NCBI RefSeq assembly: GCF_003024385.1
Contig: NZ_PVZN01000002.1
Span: forward strand, 372,001 to 436,000
Direction: 5' to 3'
Length of the DNA stretch: 64,000 nt
DNA from: Pseudomonas sp. BBP2017
GTDB lineage: Bacteria; Pseudomonadota; Gammaproteobacteria; Pseudomonadales; Pseudomonadaceae
Position numbers and translations under genes: made by a program. Each line of letters starts with the position of its first letter. Position 1 is the first letter of the stretch. Below, in pieces: positions 44,667 through 55,955 of the stretch. The notes under the pieces are model-generated. The model had not been told where the DNA came from. It saw nothing but the letters and a program-made list of their open reading frames with translations, and searched no databases.

Positions 44667-44684
44667 TTGGCCCGCTATGTGCTT
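44667..44684 (+). promoter_or_regulatory. Candidate sigma-54 promoter of the urease operon
   Basis: TTGGCCCGCTATGTGCTT has GG and GC exactly 10 bp apart (44669-44670 and 44681-44682) and differs from TGGCACG-N4-TTGCW at two positions. It would start transcription near 44694, about 28 bp before ureD. Nitrogen-starvation control through NtrC and sigma-54 is established for many Pseudomonas urease operons. Confidence 0.55.
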
Positions 44685-44721
44685 TAACCCCTTGAACTGC
44701 ATGTTTACAGGGATCAACGGC

Positions 44722-45555
44722 ATGACGCTTGCTCAACCACTCGACCTCGCTGCCCGCGATACCGGCTGGAGCGCAGAGCTAATGCTGCGCTTTGTTCGCC
44801 GTGCAGCGAAGACCTGTATTGGTGCGCGGCGGCATTTCGGTCCTCTTTTGGTGCAGCGGCCGTTCTACCCTGAAGGTGCGCCGTGCCACGTTTATGTGCT
44901 GCACCCGCCCGGTGGCGTGGTCGGTGGCGACAAATTGGTGCTTGATGTGCACCTGGAAGCAGGCAGTCATGCGCTGCTGACCATGCCCGGAGCGACCAAG
45001 TTCTACCGTAGCGGCGGCGACACCTCGACCTTGAGCCAGCATTTTCACCTGGCCCCAGGCAGCGTGCTGGAATGGTTGCCCCAGGGCAGTATCTGTTTTC
45101 CCGGTGCCCGTGTTCGCTTGGAAAACCGCTTCAGCCTGTCGCCGGGTGCGCGCCTGCTGGCCTGGGAAACCTTGTGCCTGGGGCGACCGGTGATGAAAGA
45201 GCCTTTCAGCCATGGCGCGCTGGACAGCCGCCTGCAGATCGATGTGCCCGAAGATCCCGGTCTGCACGAGCGTCTGCGCATCGACGGCGGGCAGTTGGAA
45301 AAGCTCGGCGGCTATCCGCTACAGGCGACTTTCTGCGCCTATCCAGCCAGCGAAGCACTGCTCGAGCAAACCCGCGTCCTGATCGATGAGTTGAGCGTAC
45401 CCGCTGCAGCGACCCTGCTCGGCCAACTGCTGGTGGTGCGCCTGCTGGATAACGACAACCAACGCCTGCAATCCACCCTGCAGCAGCTATGGCATGCCTT
45501 GCGACCCGCCGTGGTCGGCCTGGCGCCATGCCCGCCGCGTATCTGGGCTACCTGA
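44722..45555 (+). CDS. ureD: Urease accessory protein UreD
   Basis: A 277-residue UreD, which binds the apo-urease and helps load nickel together with UreF and UreG. Conserved parts include LHPPGGVVGGDKL, TMPGATKFYRS and EWLPQGSICFPGA. The ATG at 44722 is preceded by AGGGA; the open frame begins earlier at 44677 without a good ribosome site. First gene of the operon ureDABCE-hupE-ureFG. Confidence 0.95.
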   Translation: MTLAQPLDLAARDTGWSAELMLRFVRRAAKTCIGARRHFGPLLVQRPFYPEGAPCHVYVLHPPGGVVGGDKLVLDVHLEAGSHALLTMPGATKFYRSGGDTSTLSQHFHLAPGSVLEWLPQGSICFPGARVRLENRFSLSPGARLLAWETLCLGRPVMKEPFSHGALDSRLQIDVPEDPGLHERLRIDGGQLEKLGGYPLQATFCAYPASEALLEQTRVLIDELSVPAAATLLGQLLVVRLLDNDNQRLQSTLQQLWHALRPAVVGLAPCPPRIWAT

Positions 45556-45564
45556 GAGAACGCC

Positions 45565-45867
45565 ATGGAGCTGACCCCGAGAGAGAAAGACAAACTGCTG
45601 CTGTTCACCGCCGCGCTGCTTGCCGAGCGCCGGTTGGCCCGCGGCCTTAAGCTCAACTACCCGGAAGCGGTGGCGTTGATCAGCGCGACGGTCATGGAAG
45701 GCGCCCGTGACGGGCGCACCGTCGCCGAGCTGATGAACCTGGGCCGTGAAGTGCTCAGCCGCGAGCAGGTGATGGAAGGCGTGAGCGAAATGATTCCCGA
45801 TGTGCAGGTTGAAGCGACCTTTCCCGACGGCACCAAGCTGGTGACCGTGCACGACCCGATTGTCTAG
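45565..45867 (+). CDS. ureA: Urease gamma subunit UreA
   Basis: A 100-residue gamma subunit, the usual length: it begins [20 protein letters not shown] and includes [10 protein letters not shown] and [14 protein letters not shown]. It combines with UreB and UreC in the apo-enzyme. It starts 9 bp after ureD. Confidence 0.97.
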   Translation: MELTPREKDKLLLFTAALLAERRLARGLKLNYPEAVALISATVMEGARDGRTVAELMNLGREVLSREQVMEGVSEMIPDVQVEATFPDGTKLVTVHDPIV

Positions 45868-45876
45868 GAGCGCAGG

Positions 45877-46190
45877 ATGATTCCCGGAGAAGTACAGGTC
45901 GCCGAGGGCGACATCGAACTCAATGGCGGCTGCCCGCGCCTCAGTGTCACGGTGGCCAACCATGGCGACCGGCCGGTGCAGGTCGGCTCGCATTACCACT
46001 TCTATGAGGTCAACAACGCCCTGGTGTTCGAACGCGAGCCCAGCCGCGGCATGCGCCTGGACATCGCTGCCGGCACTGCCGTGCGCTTCGAACCGGGCCA
46101 GGCGCGCACCGTGACGCTGGTGCCGTATGCCGGCAAGCGCGAGGTCTATGGATTCCAGGGACGGGTGATGGGCAAGCTGGAGGTGCAAGG

Positions 46191-46194
<4 letters not shown>
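45877..46194 (+). CDS. ureB: Urease beta subunit UreB
   Basis: A 105-residue beta subunit with the signatures [29 protein letters not shown] and [14 protein letters not shown]. It packs against the alpha subunit near the active-site flap. Its stop overlaps the ureC start by 4 bp (ATGA), so the two are coupled. Confidence 0.97.
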
Positions 46195-47894
<1,700 letters not shown>

Positions 47895-47904
47895 AGGAGC
47901 GAGC

Positions 47905-48384
47905 ATGATTGTCTTGATGCGTCGGCTGAGTGAAGCCTCGCAGGTAAGCACCACGGTGACCCTCACCCTGGACACCCGGATCAAGAGTCGGGTACGCGTC
48001 ACCCTCGACGACGGTCGCGAGGCCGGCCTGATGCTCGAACGCGGCCAGTTATTGCGCGGCGGTGAGCTGTTGAGTGATGAACTGGGCGCTGAAGTTGTTC
48101 GGGTAGTGGCGGCGGCTGAGCAGGTATCCACCGTGCGCTGCGACGATCCGTTGCTGTTGGCGCGCGCCAGCTATCACCTGGGCAATCGCCACGTGCCGTT
48201 GCAGATCGAAGGTGGCTTTTTGCGCTATCAGCACGACCACGTACTGGACGAGATGGTTCGCGGCCTGGGCTTGCAGGTAGCGGTGGAACAAGCGCCGTTC
48301 GAGCCTGAAGCCGGTGCCTACCAGAGCGCGCCGCATAGCCATGTGCACAGCGATCATCCTTTTGTGCGTGTAGCACAGCACTGA
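47905..48384 (+). CDS. ureE: Urease accessory protein UreE (nickel chaperone)
   Basis: A 159-residue metallochaperone. The core has [14 protein letters not shown] [11 protein letters not shown] with the conserved histidine, then [12 protein letters not shown], and the C-terminus ends in a short His-rich tail (HSHVHSDHP) that binds nickel. The ATG at 47905 follows GAAGGAG. The order after ureC is standard. Confidence 0.95.
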   Translation: MIVLMRRLSEASQVSTTVTLTLDTRIKSRVRVTLDDGREAGLMLERGQLLRGGELLSDELGAEVVRVVAAAEQVSTVRCDDPLLLARASYHLGNRHVPLQIEGGFLRYQHDHVLDEMVRGLGLQVAVEQAPFEPEAGAYQSAPHSHVHSDHPFVRVAQH

Positions 48385-48404
48385 TTCTGATAAGGAGCAT
48401 CACC

Positions 48405-48950
48405 ATGAAAAAAAACCTGGCCCTCGCTTTGTTGCTGGTTGCCGTACCGGCTTTCGCTCATCCGGGGCACGATGCCAATCCGCTGCAGGATGGCCTGCTG
48501 CATCCGCTGACCGGCCTTGATCACCTGTTGATGCTGCTCGGTACCGGTGCCCTCGCAGCCTTGACCGGGCGCACCCTGGCGCTGCCATTGCTGACCCTCT
48601 GTGCCATGTTCGCTGGCGCGCTGCTGGGGCATCTGTTCGGCGGCGTGATCGGTATGGAGCAGATGATCATTGGCTCGCTGCTGGTCGCCGCTGCCGCGTT
48701 GTTGCTGCCTGGCCGTCAAACGATGCTGGCTTTGGCCATGCCGCTGTTTGCCCTGTTCCATGGTTGGGCCCACGGCGTAGAGGCCAGCCCCGGCGCGTTC
48801 TGGAAGTTCAGCGCAGGCTTTGTCACGGTCAGCGGCCTGTTGCTGCTGGCAGGTTTTGCCGCAGGCTGTCTGCTGCGCCGTCACCGAGGTCTGCAAAAAG
48901 CCTTCGGCGGCGGCCTGCTGGCAGGTGCAGCAGTGGTGCTGGCCGGTTGA
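48405..48950 (+). CDS. ureJ: HupE/UreJ family nickel transport membrane protein
   Basis: A 181-residue protein with a signal-like N-terminus followed by HPGHDANPLQDGLLHPLTG and GLDHLLMLLGTGA, then about five more hydrophobic helices including HGWAHGVEA. This is the HupE/UreJ family, thought to carry nickel into the urease maturation route. AAGGAG precedes the ATG. Its stop overlaps the ureF start (TGATG). Confidence 0.93.
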   Translation: MKKNLALALLLVAVPAFAHPGHDANPLQDGLLHPLTGLDHLLMLLGTGALAALTGRTLALPLLTLCAMFAGALLGHLFGGVIGMEQMIIGSLLVAAAALLLPGRQTMLALAMPLFALFHGWAHGVEASPGAFWKFSAGFVTVSGLLLLAGFAAGCLLRRHRGLQKAFGGGLLAGAAVVLAG

Positions 48951-49624
48951 TGAGCAGCGATCTGAAGCTGCTGCGCCTGTTGCAGCTGGCCAGCCCGAAC
49001 CTGCCGGTGGGTGGTTTCACCTACTCGCAGGGGCTGGAATGGGCGGTGGAAGCCGGCTGGGTGCAAGGTGCCGAAGGCTTTCGCAGCTGGCAACGCCAGC
49101 AGCTGCAAGAAACCCTCGGTTACCTCGACTGGCCGTTGTTGGCGCGTCTCTACCAGGCCTGCCGCGACGATGATGCCGAAGGATTCGCACGCTGGAGCCA
49201 GTTCTTGCTGGCCAACCGCGAAACCGCCGAGCTGCGCCTGGAGGAACGCCAGCGTGGCATGGCCCTGGCGCGGCTGCTGGACGGCTGGCAGTTGTGCCAG
49301 GCGCCTGAGTGGCGCGCCAGCCTGGGCTTGAGTCAGTTGGGCGGTATGGCCTGGCTAGGCGTGCATTGGGATATCCCGCTGCGTGATCTGGCTCTGGGCC
49401 ATGGTTTCGCCTGGCTCGAAGGCGCTGTAATGGCTGGAGTCAAGCTGGTGCCCTTTGGTCAGCAAGCGGCTCAGAGTCTGTTGCGCGATCTGTGTGAAGC
49501 ACTACCCGAGGTGCTGCAAAGCGCCCTGCAACTTCCTGACGATCAGTTGGGCGGTGGCTTGCCGCTGCTGGCGATTGCCTCGGCCCGTCACGAAACCCAA
49601 TACACCCGATTATTCCGATCCTGA
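48950..49624 (+). CDS. ureF: Urease accessory protein UreF
   Basis: A 224-residue all-helical protein with [20 protein letters not shown] and [12 protein letters not shown] at the N-terminus and [15 protein letters not shown] toward the C-terminus. It bridges UreD and the GTPase UreG and activates the latter. The start at 48950 shares bases with the hupE stop, so translation is coupled. Confidence 0.95.
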   Translation: MSSDLKLLRLLQLASPNLPVGGFTYSQGLEWAVEAGWVQGAEGFRSWQRQQLQETLGYLDWPLLARLYQACRDDDAEGFARWSQFLLANRETAELRLEERQRGMALARLLDGWQLCQAPEWRASLGLSQLGGMAWLGVHWDIPLRDLALGHGFAWLEGAVMAGVKLVPFGQQAAQSLLRDLCEALPEVLQSALQLPDDQLGGGLPLLAIASARHETQYTRLFRS

Positions 49625-49634
49625 GGAAAGCCCC

Positions 49635-50261
49635 ATGCAAAGTTATCAGCAACCCTTGCGCGTCGGTGTCGGCGGCCCGGTCGGCTCCGGCAAGACGGCG
49701 CTGCTTGAAGCCCTATGCAAGGCCATGCGCGATCACTATGAAATCGCCGTGGTCACCAACGACATCTACACCAAGGAAGACCAGCGCATCCTCACCGAAG
49801 CCGGGGCCCTGGCACCCGAGCGCATCGTCGGCGTGGAAACCGGTGGTTGCCCACACACCGCCATACGCGAGGACGCCTCGATGAACCTGGCGGCAGTGGA
49901 AGACCTGGCACGCAAGTTCGGCAACCTCGAAGTGATCTTTGTCGAGAGCGGCGGCGATAACCTCAGTGCGACCTTCAGTCCGGAGCTGGCCGACCTGACG
50001 GTCTATGTGATTGACGTTGCCGAAGGTGAGAAAATCCCGCGCAAGGGCGGACCGGGGATCACCAAGTCGGATTTTCTGGTGATCAACAAGATTGACCTGG
50101 CGCCTTATGTGGGGGCGTCGCTGGAGGTGATGGAGAAGGACACCCAACACATGCGTGCGGAGCGGCCCTGGACCTTTACCAACCTCAAAACTGGCCAGGG
50201 TTTGCAGCGGGTTATCGATTTCATTATCGAGCGTGGCATGCTCAAGGTTGTTCAAGGTTAA
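49635..50261 (+). CDS. ureG: Urease accessory protein UreG (GTPase)
   Basis: A 208-residue SIMIBI GTPase with the P-loop GPVGSGKT (14-21), the nickel-binding CPH in [11 protein letters not shown], and [12 protein letters not shown]. It powers nickel insertion with GTP. GAGGAAAG precedes the start. Last gene of the urease operon; I see no clear terminator behind it. Confidence 0.97.
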   Translation: MQSYQQPLRVGVGGPVGSGKTALLEALCKAMRDHYEIAVVTNDIYTKEDQRILTEAGALAPERIVGVETGGCPHTAIREDASMNLAAVEDLARKFGNLEVIFVESGGDNLSATFSPELADLTVYVIDVAEGEKIPRKGGPGITKSDFLVINKIDLAPYVGASLEVMEKDTQHMRAERPWTFTNLKTGQGLQRVIDFIIERGMLKVVQG

Positions 50262-50380
50262 GCACTGGGGGACGGGGCCATGTGGATGGCCCAGTCTTCA
50301 TAGGGCCGCACGGCGAAACCCGAACGTCCCCGAGTCCGGTACAGGCGCCCCTGAGCAGCCCCTGCACCTGAAGTGAACCT

Positions 50381-51433
50381 TCAGCCTTTGAGCGTAGCCA
50401 TATCAATCACAAAGCGGTACTTCACATCCCCTGCAATCATTCGGCTGTAGGCCTCGTTGATGTGGCGGATATCGAGCATCTCGATATCGCAGCGAATATC
50501 ATGCTCGGCGCAGAACTCCAGAACCTCCTGGGTTTCAGCAATGCCGCCGATCAGCGAGCCGGCCAGCACTCGCCGCTTCATCACCAGGTTGGCGGCGTGC
50601 AGGGCAGGGTCTACCGGCTCGATCAGGCCGACCAGAATGTGCACGCCGTCGAACTTCAGGGTTTGCAGGTACGGGTTGAGGTCGTGCTGCACCGGGACGG
50701 TGTCGAGGAGGAAGTCAAAACGCTCGCTAGCCGCCTGCATTTGCGCGGCATCGGTTGAGACGATCACATGATCGGCTCCCTGACGCCGGGCTTCTTCGGC
50801 TTTGCTCGGCGAACGGGTAAACAGGGTGACTTCAGCCCCCATGGCTTTGGCGAACTTGATGCCCATGTGGCCCAGGCCGCCCATACCGAGGATGCCGACG
50901 CGGTCGCCGGGTTTGACCCCGTAATGCTTGAGCGGTGAATAGGTGGTGATGCCGGCACAAAGAATCGGCGCTGCGCCTGGCAGGTCCAGAGCGGCCGGGA
51001 TGCGCAGGACGAAACGCTCGCTGACCACGATGCTGCTGGAATAGCCGCCCATGGTGTTGCTGCCGTCGACCCGGTCCGGGGTGGCGTAGGTCATGGTCGG
51101 GCCTTCCAGGCAGTACTGTTCAAGATCGGCGCGGCACGCCTCGCAGTGCTGGCAGGAGTCGACCATACAGCCAACGCCGACGCTGTCGCCAACCTGATAA
51201 CGGCTGACCTTGGCACCTACGGCGGTTACCTTGCCGACAATCTCATGGCCGGGCATCAGCGGGTAGACGGCAATGCCCCATTCATTGCGCGCTTGGTGAA
51301 TGTCCGAGTGACACACACCACAGTAGAGAATCTCGATAGCTACATCGTCGGGGCGCAAGGCGCGGCGCTGGAAGGTCATGGGCGCGAGGGGCGCAGTGGC
51401 GGACTGGGCGGCGTAGCCGATGGCTGTGTACAT
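50381..51433 (-). CDS. NAD(P)-dependent alcohol dehydrogenase (CAD/YahK-like)
   Basis: A 350-residue zinc-dependent medium-chain dehydrogenase. The catalytic zinc site is at YCGVCHSDIH and PGHEIVG, the structural zinc cysteines are in CQHCEACRADLEQYC, and the cofactor motif is GMGGLGHMGIKFAKA. This is the cinnamyl-alcohol/aldehyde reductase group, which reduces a wide range of aldehydes with NADPH. The start at 51433 follows AGAGG. Divergent from the AraC regulator, its likely controller. Confidence 0.93.
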   Translation of the reverse strand: MYTAIGYAAQSATAPLAPMTFQRRALRPDDVAIEILYCGVCHSDIHQARNEWGIAVYPLMPGHEIVGKVTAVGAKVSRYQVGDSVGVGCMVDSCQHCEACRADLEQYCLEGPTMTYATPDRVDGSNTMGGYSSSIVVSERFVLRIPAALDLPGAAPILCAGITTYSPLKHYGVKPGDRVGILGMGGLGHMGIKFAKAMGAEVTLFTRSPSKAEEARRQGADHVIVSTDAAQMQAASERFDFLLDTVPVQHDLNPYLQTLKFDGVHILVGLIEPVDPALHAANLVMKRRVLAGSLIGGIAETQEVLEFCAEHDIRCDIEMLDIRHINEAYSRMIAGDVKYRFVIDMATLKG

Positions 51434-51613
51434 AACAGACCTCTGTAAATCAATGAACGGTAATTGCCGGGTATTGTCCGCAGGGGCAGGGACGCTGGCC
51501 ACCACCATTCCTCCGTGTGTCATGCCTAAAACTCCGGAGTTTGGTGGGTGGTGCACACAGCGGGCCGCTAAGCTGCGATCATGCCAGTGTCTATTCCTCC
51601 GTCCCGGTTCCCT

Positions 51614-52507
51614 ATGCAGCTGACTCGCCACGTTGATGCCAATGCCACCTTGTGTTCCCTGATTCGTGCCTTGGCGGTGCGCCCGGGGTTTGTCGACACT
51701 GGTTTGGCCCAGGTGCAGGTGCTGTCGGCCAGTCGCTACGTGGCCAGCAGCCCGCAGATTTACGAACCGAGCCTGATGATCCTGGCCCAGGGCAGCAAAC
51801 TGGCGCGTCTGGGCCCGCGGACCCTGGAATACGGCGCCGGTCATTACCTGGTGCAGGCGTTGTCGGTGCCGTTCATGTGCGAGACCTTCGCCACGCCGGA
51901 GGAACCGCTGCTGGGGGTGTCGGTAGCGATCGACCGGGTGGTCCTGGGAGAACTGGTGCAAAGCATGGGCCTGCCGGCGGATCAGGCGAGCAGGGCGCAG
52001 ACGCCGGAGTCGATGACTTCAGCCGCGCTGGATGACGCCATGCGCGACAGCGTCGAGCGCTTGCTGCGCTGCCTGCAGGATCCGCTGGACTGTCAGGTGA
52101 TGGGCGCCGCCCGTGTGCGAGAGGTGCTTTATGTGGCGTTACGCGGGCCGCAGGCGGGAGTGTTGCGCGCACTGGTGGAGCAGCAGGGGCATTTCGCCCG
52201 TATCGCGGCGGCACTCAGCTATTTGCGCGACCATTATGCCGAGCCGTTGAGCGTCGAAGCACTGGCCAGCTGCGCAAACATGAGCGCCTCGACCTTTCAT
52301 GAACACTTCAAGCGCAGCACGATGCTTGCACCGATGCAGTACCTCAAACGTTTGCGTTTGCTCAAGGCCCAGCAAATGTTGATTGGCGAGGGGCTGGGCG
52401 TGGCGCAGGTGGCGCATCGGGTGGGCTACCAGAGCACCTCGCAATTCAGCCGTGAGTACAAGCGTCACTTTGATCGCAGCCCTGGGGACGAGCAGGCGTA
52501 TTTATGA
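51614..52507 (+). CDS. AraC family transcriptional regulator
   Basis: A 297-residue regulator: an N-terminal AraC_N (PF06719-type) domain with YEPSLMILAQGSK and a C-terminal double helix-turn-helix (SVEALASCANMSASTFHEHF, then VAQVAHRVGYQSTSQFSREY). Regulators of this type in Pseudomonas sit beside aldehyde/alcohol dehydrogenases and respond to reactive aldehydes. An earlier in-frame ATG at 51581 is possible. Confidence 0.9.
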   Translation: MQLTRHVDANATLCSLIRALAVRPGFVDTGLAQVQVLSASRYVASSPQIYEPSLMILAQGSKLARLGPRTLEYGAGHYLVQALSVPFMCETFATPEEPLLGVSVAIDRVVLGELVQSMGLPADQASRAQTPESMTSAALDDAMRDSVERLLRCLQDPLDCQVMGAARVREVLYVALRGPQAGVLRALVEQQGHFARIAAALSYLRDHYAEPLSVEALASCANMSASTFHEHFKRSTMLAPMQYLKRLRLLKAQQMLIGEGLGVAQVAHRVGYQSTSQFSREYKRHFDRSPGDEQAYL

Positions 52508-52512
52508 CGGTC

Positions 52513-52839
52513 TCAGACATCAGCAAAATGCACCGCCAGCCACACCGTCGCCTGCTCGCTATCGGTCCATTCGACCCGGTGCTTGCAATGCGCCGGAATC
52601 TCGACAAAGTCACCCGGCCTCAACACCCGCTCAGCGCTTTCATGTTCAAGCCGAAGCCCGGCCGAGCCAGTCAGTACAAGCACCCATTCCCCCTGCGGCT
52701 GGTCGTACCAGAAACCTGCAGGGCTCGCCTGGCCATGAGAGACAATTCGTTCGATACGCAAGCCCGGGCGGGCCAGCAGTTCGTCGAAGTGTTCATGCGT
52801 GGCGGCGGCGGGAAGGGGATTGAACAGGTTGTTGAACAT
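52513..52839 (-). CDS. Cupin domain protein
   Basis: A 108-residue single cupin: GFWYDQPQGEWVLVLTGSAG and RPGDFVEIPAHCKHRVEWT are the two cupin motifs with metal-ligand His/Glu residues. I take MFNNLFNPLP at 52839 as the start, as remembered homologues begin there; the frame can extend to a GTG at 52893. It converges with the AraC gene, with only 5 bp between the stops. Confidence 0.85.
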   Translation of the reverse strand: MFNNLFNPLPAAATHEHFDELLARPGLRIERIVSHGQASPAGFWYDQPQGEWVLVLTGSAGLRLEHESAERVLRPGDFVEIPAHCKHRVEWTDSEQATVWLAVHFADV

Positions 52840-52911
52840 CGCTGCATGACCCTCGTCTGGCATCCCATTGTGGTTTAAGGTGACGTCTGCCACTCATGAT
52901 AGAGAATCATC

Positions 52912-54816
52912 ATGAAACACCCGCTTTTGCAGCCCTTGTGCGTCGCGATGTTGATGGCTACTTGCCTGCCAGCCTTGGCCGCATTGCCCAGCGCGCCGTC
53001 CTACATCGATGATAGCGGCTACCCAGAGGCGGCCAAGCAGCGCATTCTGCCGCCGATGTTCGAGCAGACCCTGACCAGTACCCGCTACATCGCCAAGGCG
53101 GACAACCCGCTGATCACCCAGGCCGAAGCCAGCGGCTTCAACCAGACCAGCGATTACCAACAGACGCGTGATTACCTGAGCAAGCTGGTTGCGGCGTCCG
53201 GGGGCAGTATCGTTCTTCACGACTTGCCGGAGAAAAGCGCCGAAGGCCACCCGATGGTCATGGCCATTGCCTCGCTGGAAGTCGACAAGTCGCCGGCTGG
53301 CTTGAACGAGTCGGGCAAGCCGACGATCTTCGTCGAGGCCGAGATTCACCCCGGCGAGGCCAACGGCAAAGACGCCATGTTCATGCTGCTGCGGGACATG
53401 ACCACCGGCGACAAGCCGCTGGCCAGTGTGCTGGAGAAGGTCAATATCCTCTTCATCCCCACCGTCAACATCGATGGCGACCTGCGTCGCAGTGCCTATG
53501 GGCGGATCAACCAGAACGGTCCGCAGGAGACCGGCTGGCGGGTCAACGGCCTGAACTACAACCTCAACCGTGACTTCACCAAGCTCGACAGCGCCGAGAT
53601 TCGCAACGTCGCCTGGGTATTCAACACCTACGACCTGAGCTTGTTTGCCGATACCCATTCCACCGATGGCGCCATGTATCCCTACGACAGCTCCTATTGC
53701 CACAATGGCAACGGTTGGTCGCCAGCCAGTAGCGCGTGGATGGATAGCGTCATGCGTGGCCCGGTGTACAAGGCGCTGGAGGCCGACGGGCATGTGGTGC
53801 ATGAGTGCATCAGCCCCAACGACAACCAGGACCCGAGCCAGGGCTATTACCCGTACCGCACTGACTATGCGCGGTTTTCCAACCAATACGGCGACATCCG
53901 CAACGTCCCCTCGATTCTCATCGAACAACACGCGTTGCACCCCTACCAGACCCAGGTACTGGGTAACTATGTGATGCTCAAAAGCATGTTCCAGGTCATT
54001 GGCGAGCAATCAGCATCGCTCAAGGAAGCCATCCGCCAGGACCGTGAGCGACTGGAGAATCAGCAGGAGGTGATCCTCACCTGGAAGCCGGGCAAGGCCC
54101 AGACCACCCCGTTCAGTGTCGGTGACTACCGTTATGAGCAGTCACCGATCACTGGCGCCAAGACCATTGTCTGGAGCAACAAACCCAGACAGCTGACGGT
54201 GCCGGTGACCGGCAACACCGAGCCGGATCTGGTGACCAGGCGCCCACAGCAGTACATCGTGCCCGGCCAGTGGCGCGAGGTCATCGCCCGGCTCAAGGCC
54301 CACGGCATCCAGATGACCACCCTGGACACACCCAAGGCGATAGCGGTCACCCTGTACCGCATGGACGAGGTCAAGGTGGCGGGCGGATTCGAGCCTGATC
54401 GTGCGCAAACCAACCAGATCCCTGGCTACGAAGGACGCCTGCCGGTCAGCGGGGTGGCCAAGCCATTCGAACGGTTGCAGACCTTCCCGGCAGGTTCGGT
54501 GGTGATCGACCTTGATCAACCGTTGGCTGTGCTGGCGGTCAACTTGCTGTATCCCGAAAGCCCTGATTCGTTCTGGGCCTGGGGTTTTTTCAACTCGACC
54601 CTAGTAGCCGCGGAAGAGCCGGAGGAGTACGTGATGGAGCCAATGGCGCGCAAGATGCTCGCCGAAAGTCCTGAACTCAAGGCCGAATTCGACAAGAAGC
54701 TCAAGGCCGACAAGGTCTTTGCCGCCAGCCCGAGTGCGCGCTTGCAATGGTTTTACCAGCACACACCCTTCTATGACGTGAATGCCTTTGTTTATCCGGT
54801 GGGGGCGGTGTTCTGA
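52912..54816 (+). CDS. M14 family zinc carboxypeptidase, secreted
   Basis: A 634-residue exported enzyme. The signal peptide covers about residues 1-23. Zinc ligands are His146 and Glu149 (EAEIHPGEANGKD) and the third is His249 (FADTHSTDG). After the peptidase domain, a roughly 250-residue C-terminal region ends with FNSTLVAAEEPEEYVMEP and a closing jelly-roll-like tail. It probably trims peptides in the periplasm. It is followed after 40 bp by a LuxR gene. Confidence 0.9.
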   Translation: MKHPLLQPLCVAMLMATCLPALAALPSAPSYIDDSGYPEAAKQRILPPMFEQTLTSTRYIAKADNPLITQAEASGFNQTSDYQQTRDYLSKLVAASGGSIVLHDLPEKSAEGHPMVMAIASLEVDKSPAGLNESGKPTIFVEAEIHPGEANGKDAMFMLLRDMTTGDKPLASVLEKVNILFIPTVNIDGDLRRSAYGRINQNGPQETGWRVNGLNYNLNRDFTKLDSAEIRNVAWVFNTYDLSLFADTHSTDGAMYPYDSSYCHNGNGWSPASSAWMDSVMRGPVYKALEADGHVVHECISPNDNQDPSQGYYPYRTDYARFSNQYGDIRNVPSILIEQHALHPYQTQVLGNYVMLKSMFQVIGEQSASLKEAIRQDRERLENQQEVILTWKPGKAQTTPFSVGDYRYEQSPITGAKTIVWSNKPRQLTVPVTGNTEPDLVTRRPQQYIVPGQWREVIARLKAHGIQMTTLDTPKAIAVTLYRMDEVKVAGGFEPDRAQTNQIPGYEGRLPVSGVAKPFERLQTFPAGSVVIDLDQPLAVLAVNLLYPESPDSFWAWGFFNSTLVAAEEPEEYVMEPMARKMLAESPELKAEFDKKLKADKVFAASPSARLQWFYQHTPFYDVNAFVYPVGAVF

Positions 54817-54856
54817 AGCCTGGCGCGGGACAAACATAATGATAAGAGAGGAAACG

Positions 54857-55873
54857 ATGGTCGCGGTTCAAGCAAATGGCGCACAGGTGTCGATAGCAAC
54901 GCTCGAAGCGTTCAATCAGTGTGTACTGCAGTTGGCCAGCCTGGCCCGTGAGGAAGGCAGCTCGCATTTCATCGCCGACGGCTTGCAGGCCTTCCGCCAA
55001 CTGGTGCCGTTTGCCTCAGCCTGGTGGGGGGAGATGTCTGCGGGCGTTTCCAGTGCGCCACTGCAGAGCTGGATGCACGGGCGCATCGACCTGCCGCCAT
55101 CCTTTGCTGCTGAGTGGCGCCACGTCGCAGGTCTGGACAGCTTCGCCCACGACACCCTGACCAGGCCGGGCAGCGTGATTCGCGATAGCGAGTTCACTGA
55201 TCCGGTCGAGGCGGTCAACGACTTTGCCCGCCGTTACGACCTCTATCACCTGATGAGCATCACCTTCGAATTGCCGGAGAGCGACCTGAGTTTCTTTGTC
55301 TGCTTGTACCGGGGCGTGGATGAGCAAGCATTCAACGCCAGCGAGGACGCGTTGTTTGCCGCCTTCTGTGCACACTTGCTGCAATTGTGGCGTTTCCAGG
55401 TACAGGACATGATCCGCCTCGATACCGGCAATGGCGCCAGCGACTTTGGTGTTGCCCGTCTGGATGGCAGCCTGCTGTACGTCGGGGCACGGCTGTGCGC
55501 AGCGATACAGCGTGAGGTGCCGGGCTGGAGCGGCTCGGTGTTGCCAGCCGAGGTCACCGCGCAGTTACACAAGGTGCCCTGTGTGATGCGCCTGGGGCGC
55601 TGCGCACTGACCCTGAGCCCCAACGCCGAACATGTGATCCTGTCACTTGAAGCGCCGCCTCCTGGCGTGGTGCTCGCGCCCCGCGAACGCACGGCGGCGA
55701 TGCTGTTCGCTGCTGGCCATTCCTACAAGGAAATCGCCCGGATGCTGTCATTGAGCCCGGCCACGGTGCGTACCTACCTGCGCAATTGCTATGCGCAACT
55801 GGGGGTCAAGAGCAAGGTGGAACTGGGCTTGGCCTTGCGTTCGGCAGCACCGCTGGTGGAAAAAATCGTCTGA
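54857..55873 (+). CDS. LuxR-type helix-turn-helix regulator
   Basis: A 338-residue regulator. The C-terminal HTH (about residues 275-335) reads APRERTAAMLFAAGHSYKEI and then LSPATVRTYLRNCYAQLGVK, standard for LuxR/GerE. The N-terminal 260 residues show no autoinducer-binding or receiver motif that I can name. AGAGGAAA precedes the ATG at 54857; an ATG at 54839 is an alternative. Placed between the M14 peptidase and the amidohydrolase/porin pair, one or both of which it may control. Confidence 0.88.
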   Translation: MVAVQANGAQVSIATLEAFNQCVLQLASLAREEGSSHFIADGLQAFRQLVPFASAWWGEMSAGVSSAPLQSWMHGRIDLPPSFAAEWRHVAGLDSFAHDTLTRPGSVIRDSEFTDPVEAVNDFARRYDLYHLMSITFELPESDLSFFVCLYRGVDEQAFNASEDALFAAFCAHLLQLWRFQVQDMIRLDTGNGASDFGVARLDGSLLYVGARLCAAIQREVPGWSGSVLPAEVTAQLHKVPCVMRLGRCALTLSPNAEHVILSLEAPPPGVVLAPRERTAAMLFAAGHSYKEIARMLSLSPATVRTYLRNCYAQLGVKSKVELGLALRSAAPLVEKIV

Positions 55874-55905
55874 CCCTCCTCATTTGCGGAGGTCCGTTCT
55901 TTTGT
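55872..55905 (+). terminator. Terminator after the LuxR gene
   Basis: GACCCTCC (55872-55879) pairs with GGAGGTC (55888-55894) with one bulged C, followed by CGTTCTTTTGT. It directly follows the stop codon, so the amidohydrolase is likely to have its own promoter downstream. Confidence 0.5.
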
Positions 55906-55955
55906 CGCGCGCTATAGGGTGTGCCCAGAGCCGATAAAAACAAGAGAGCGTTCCG

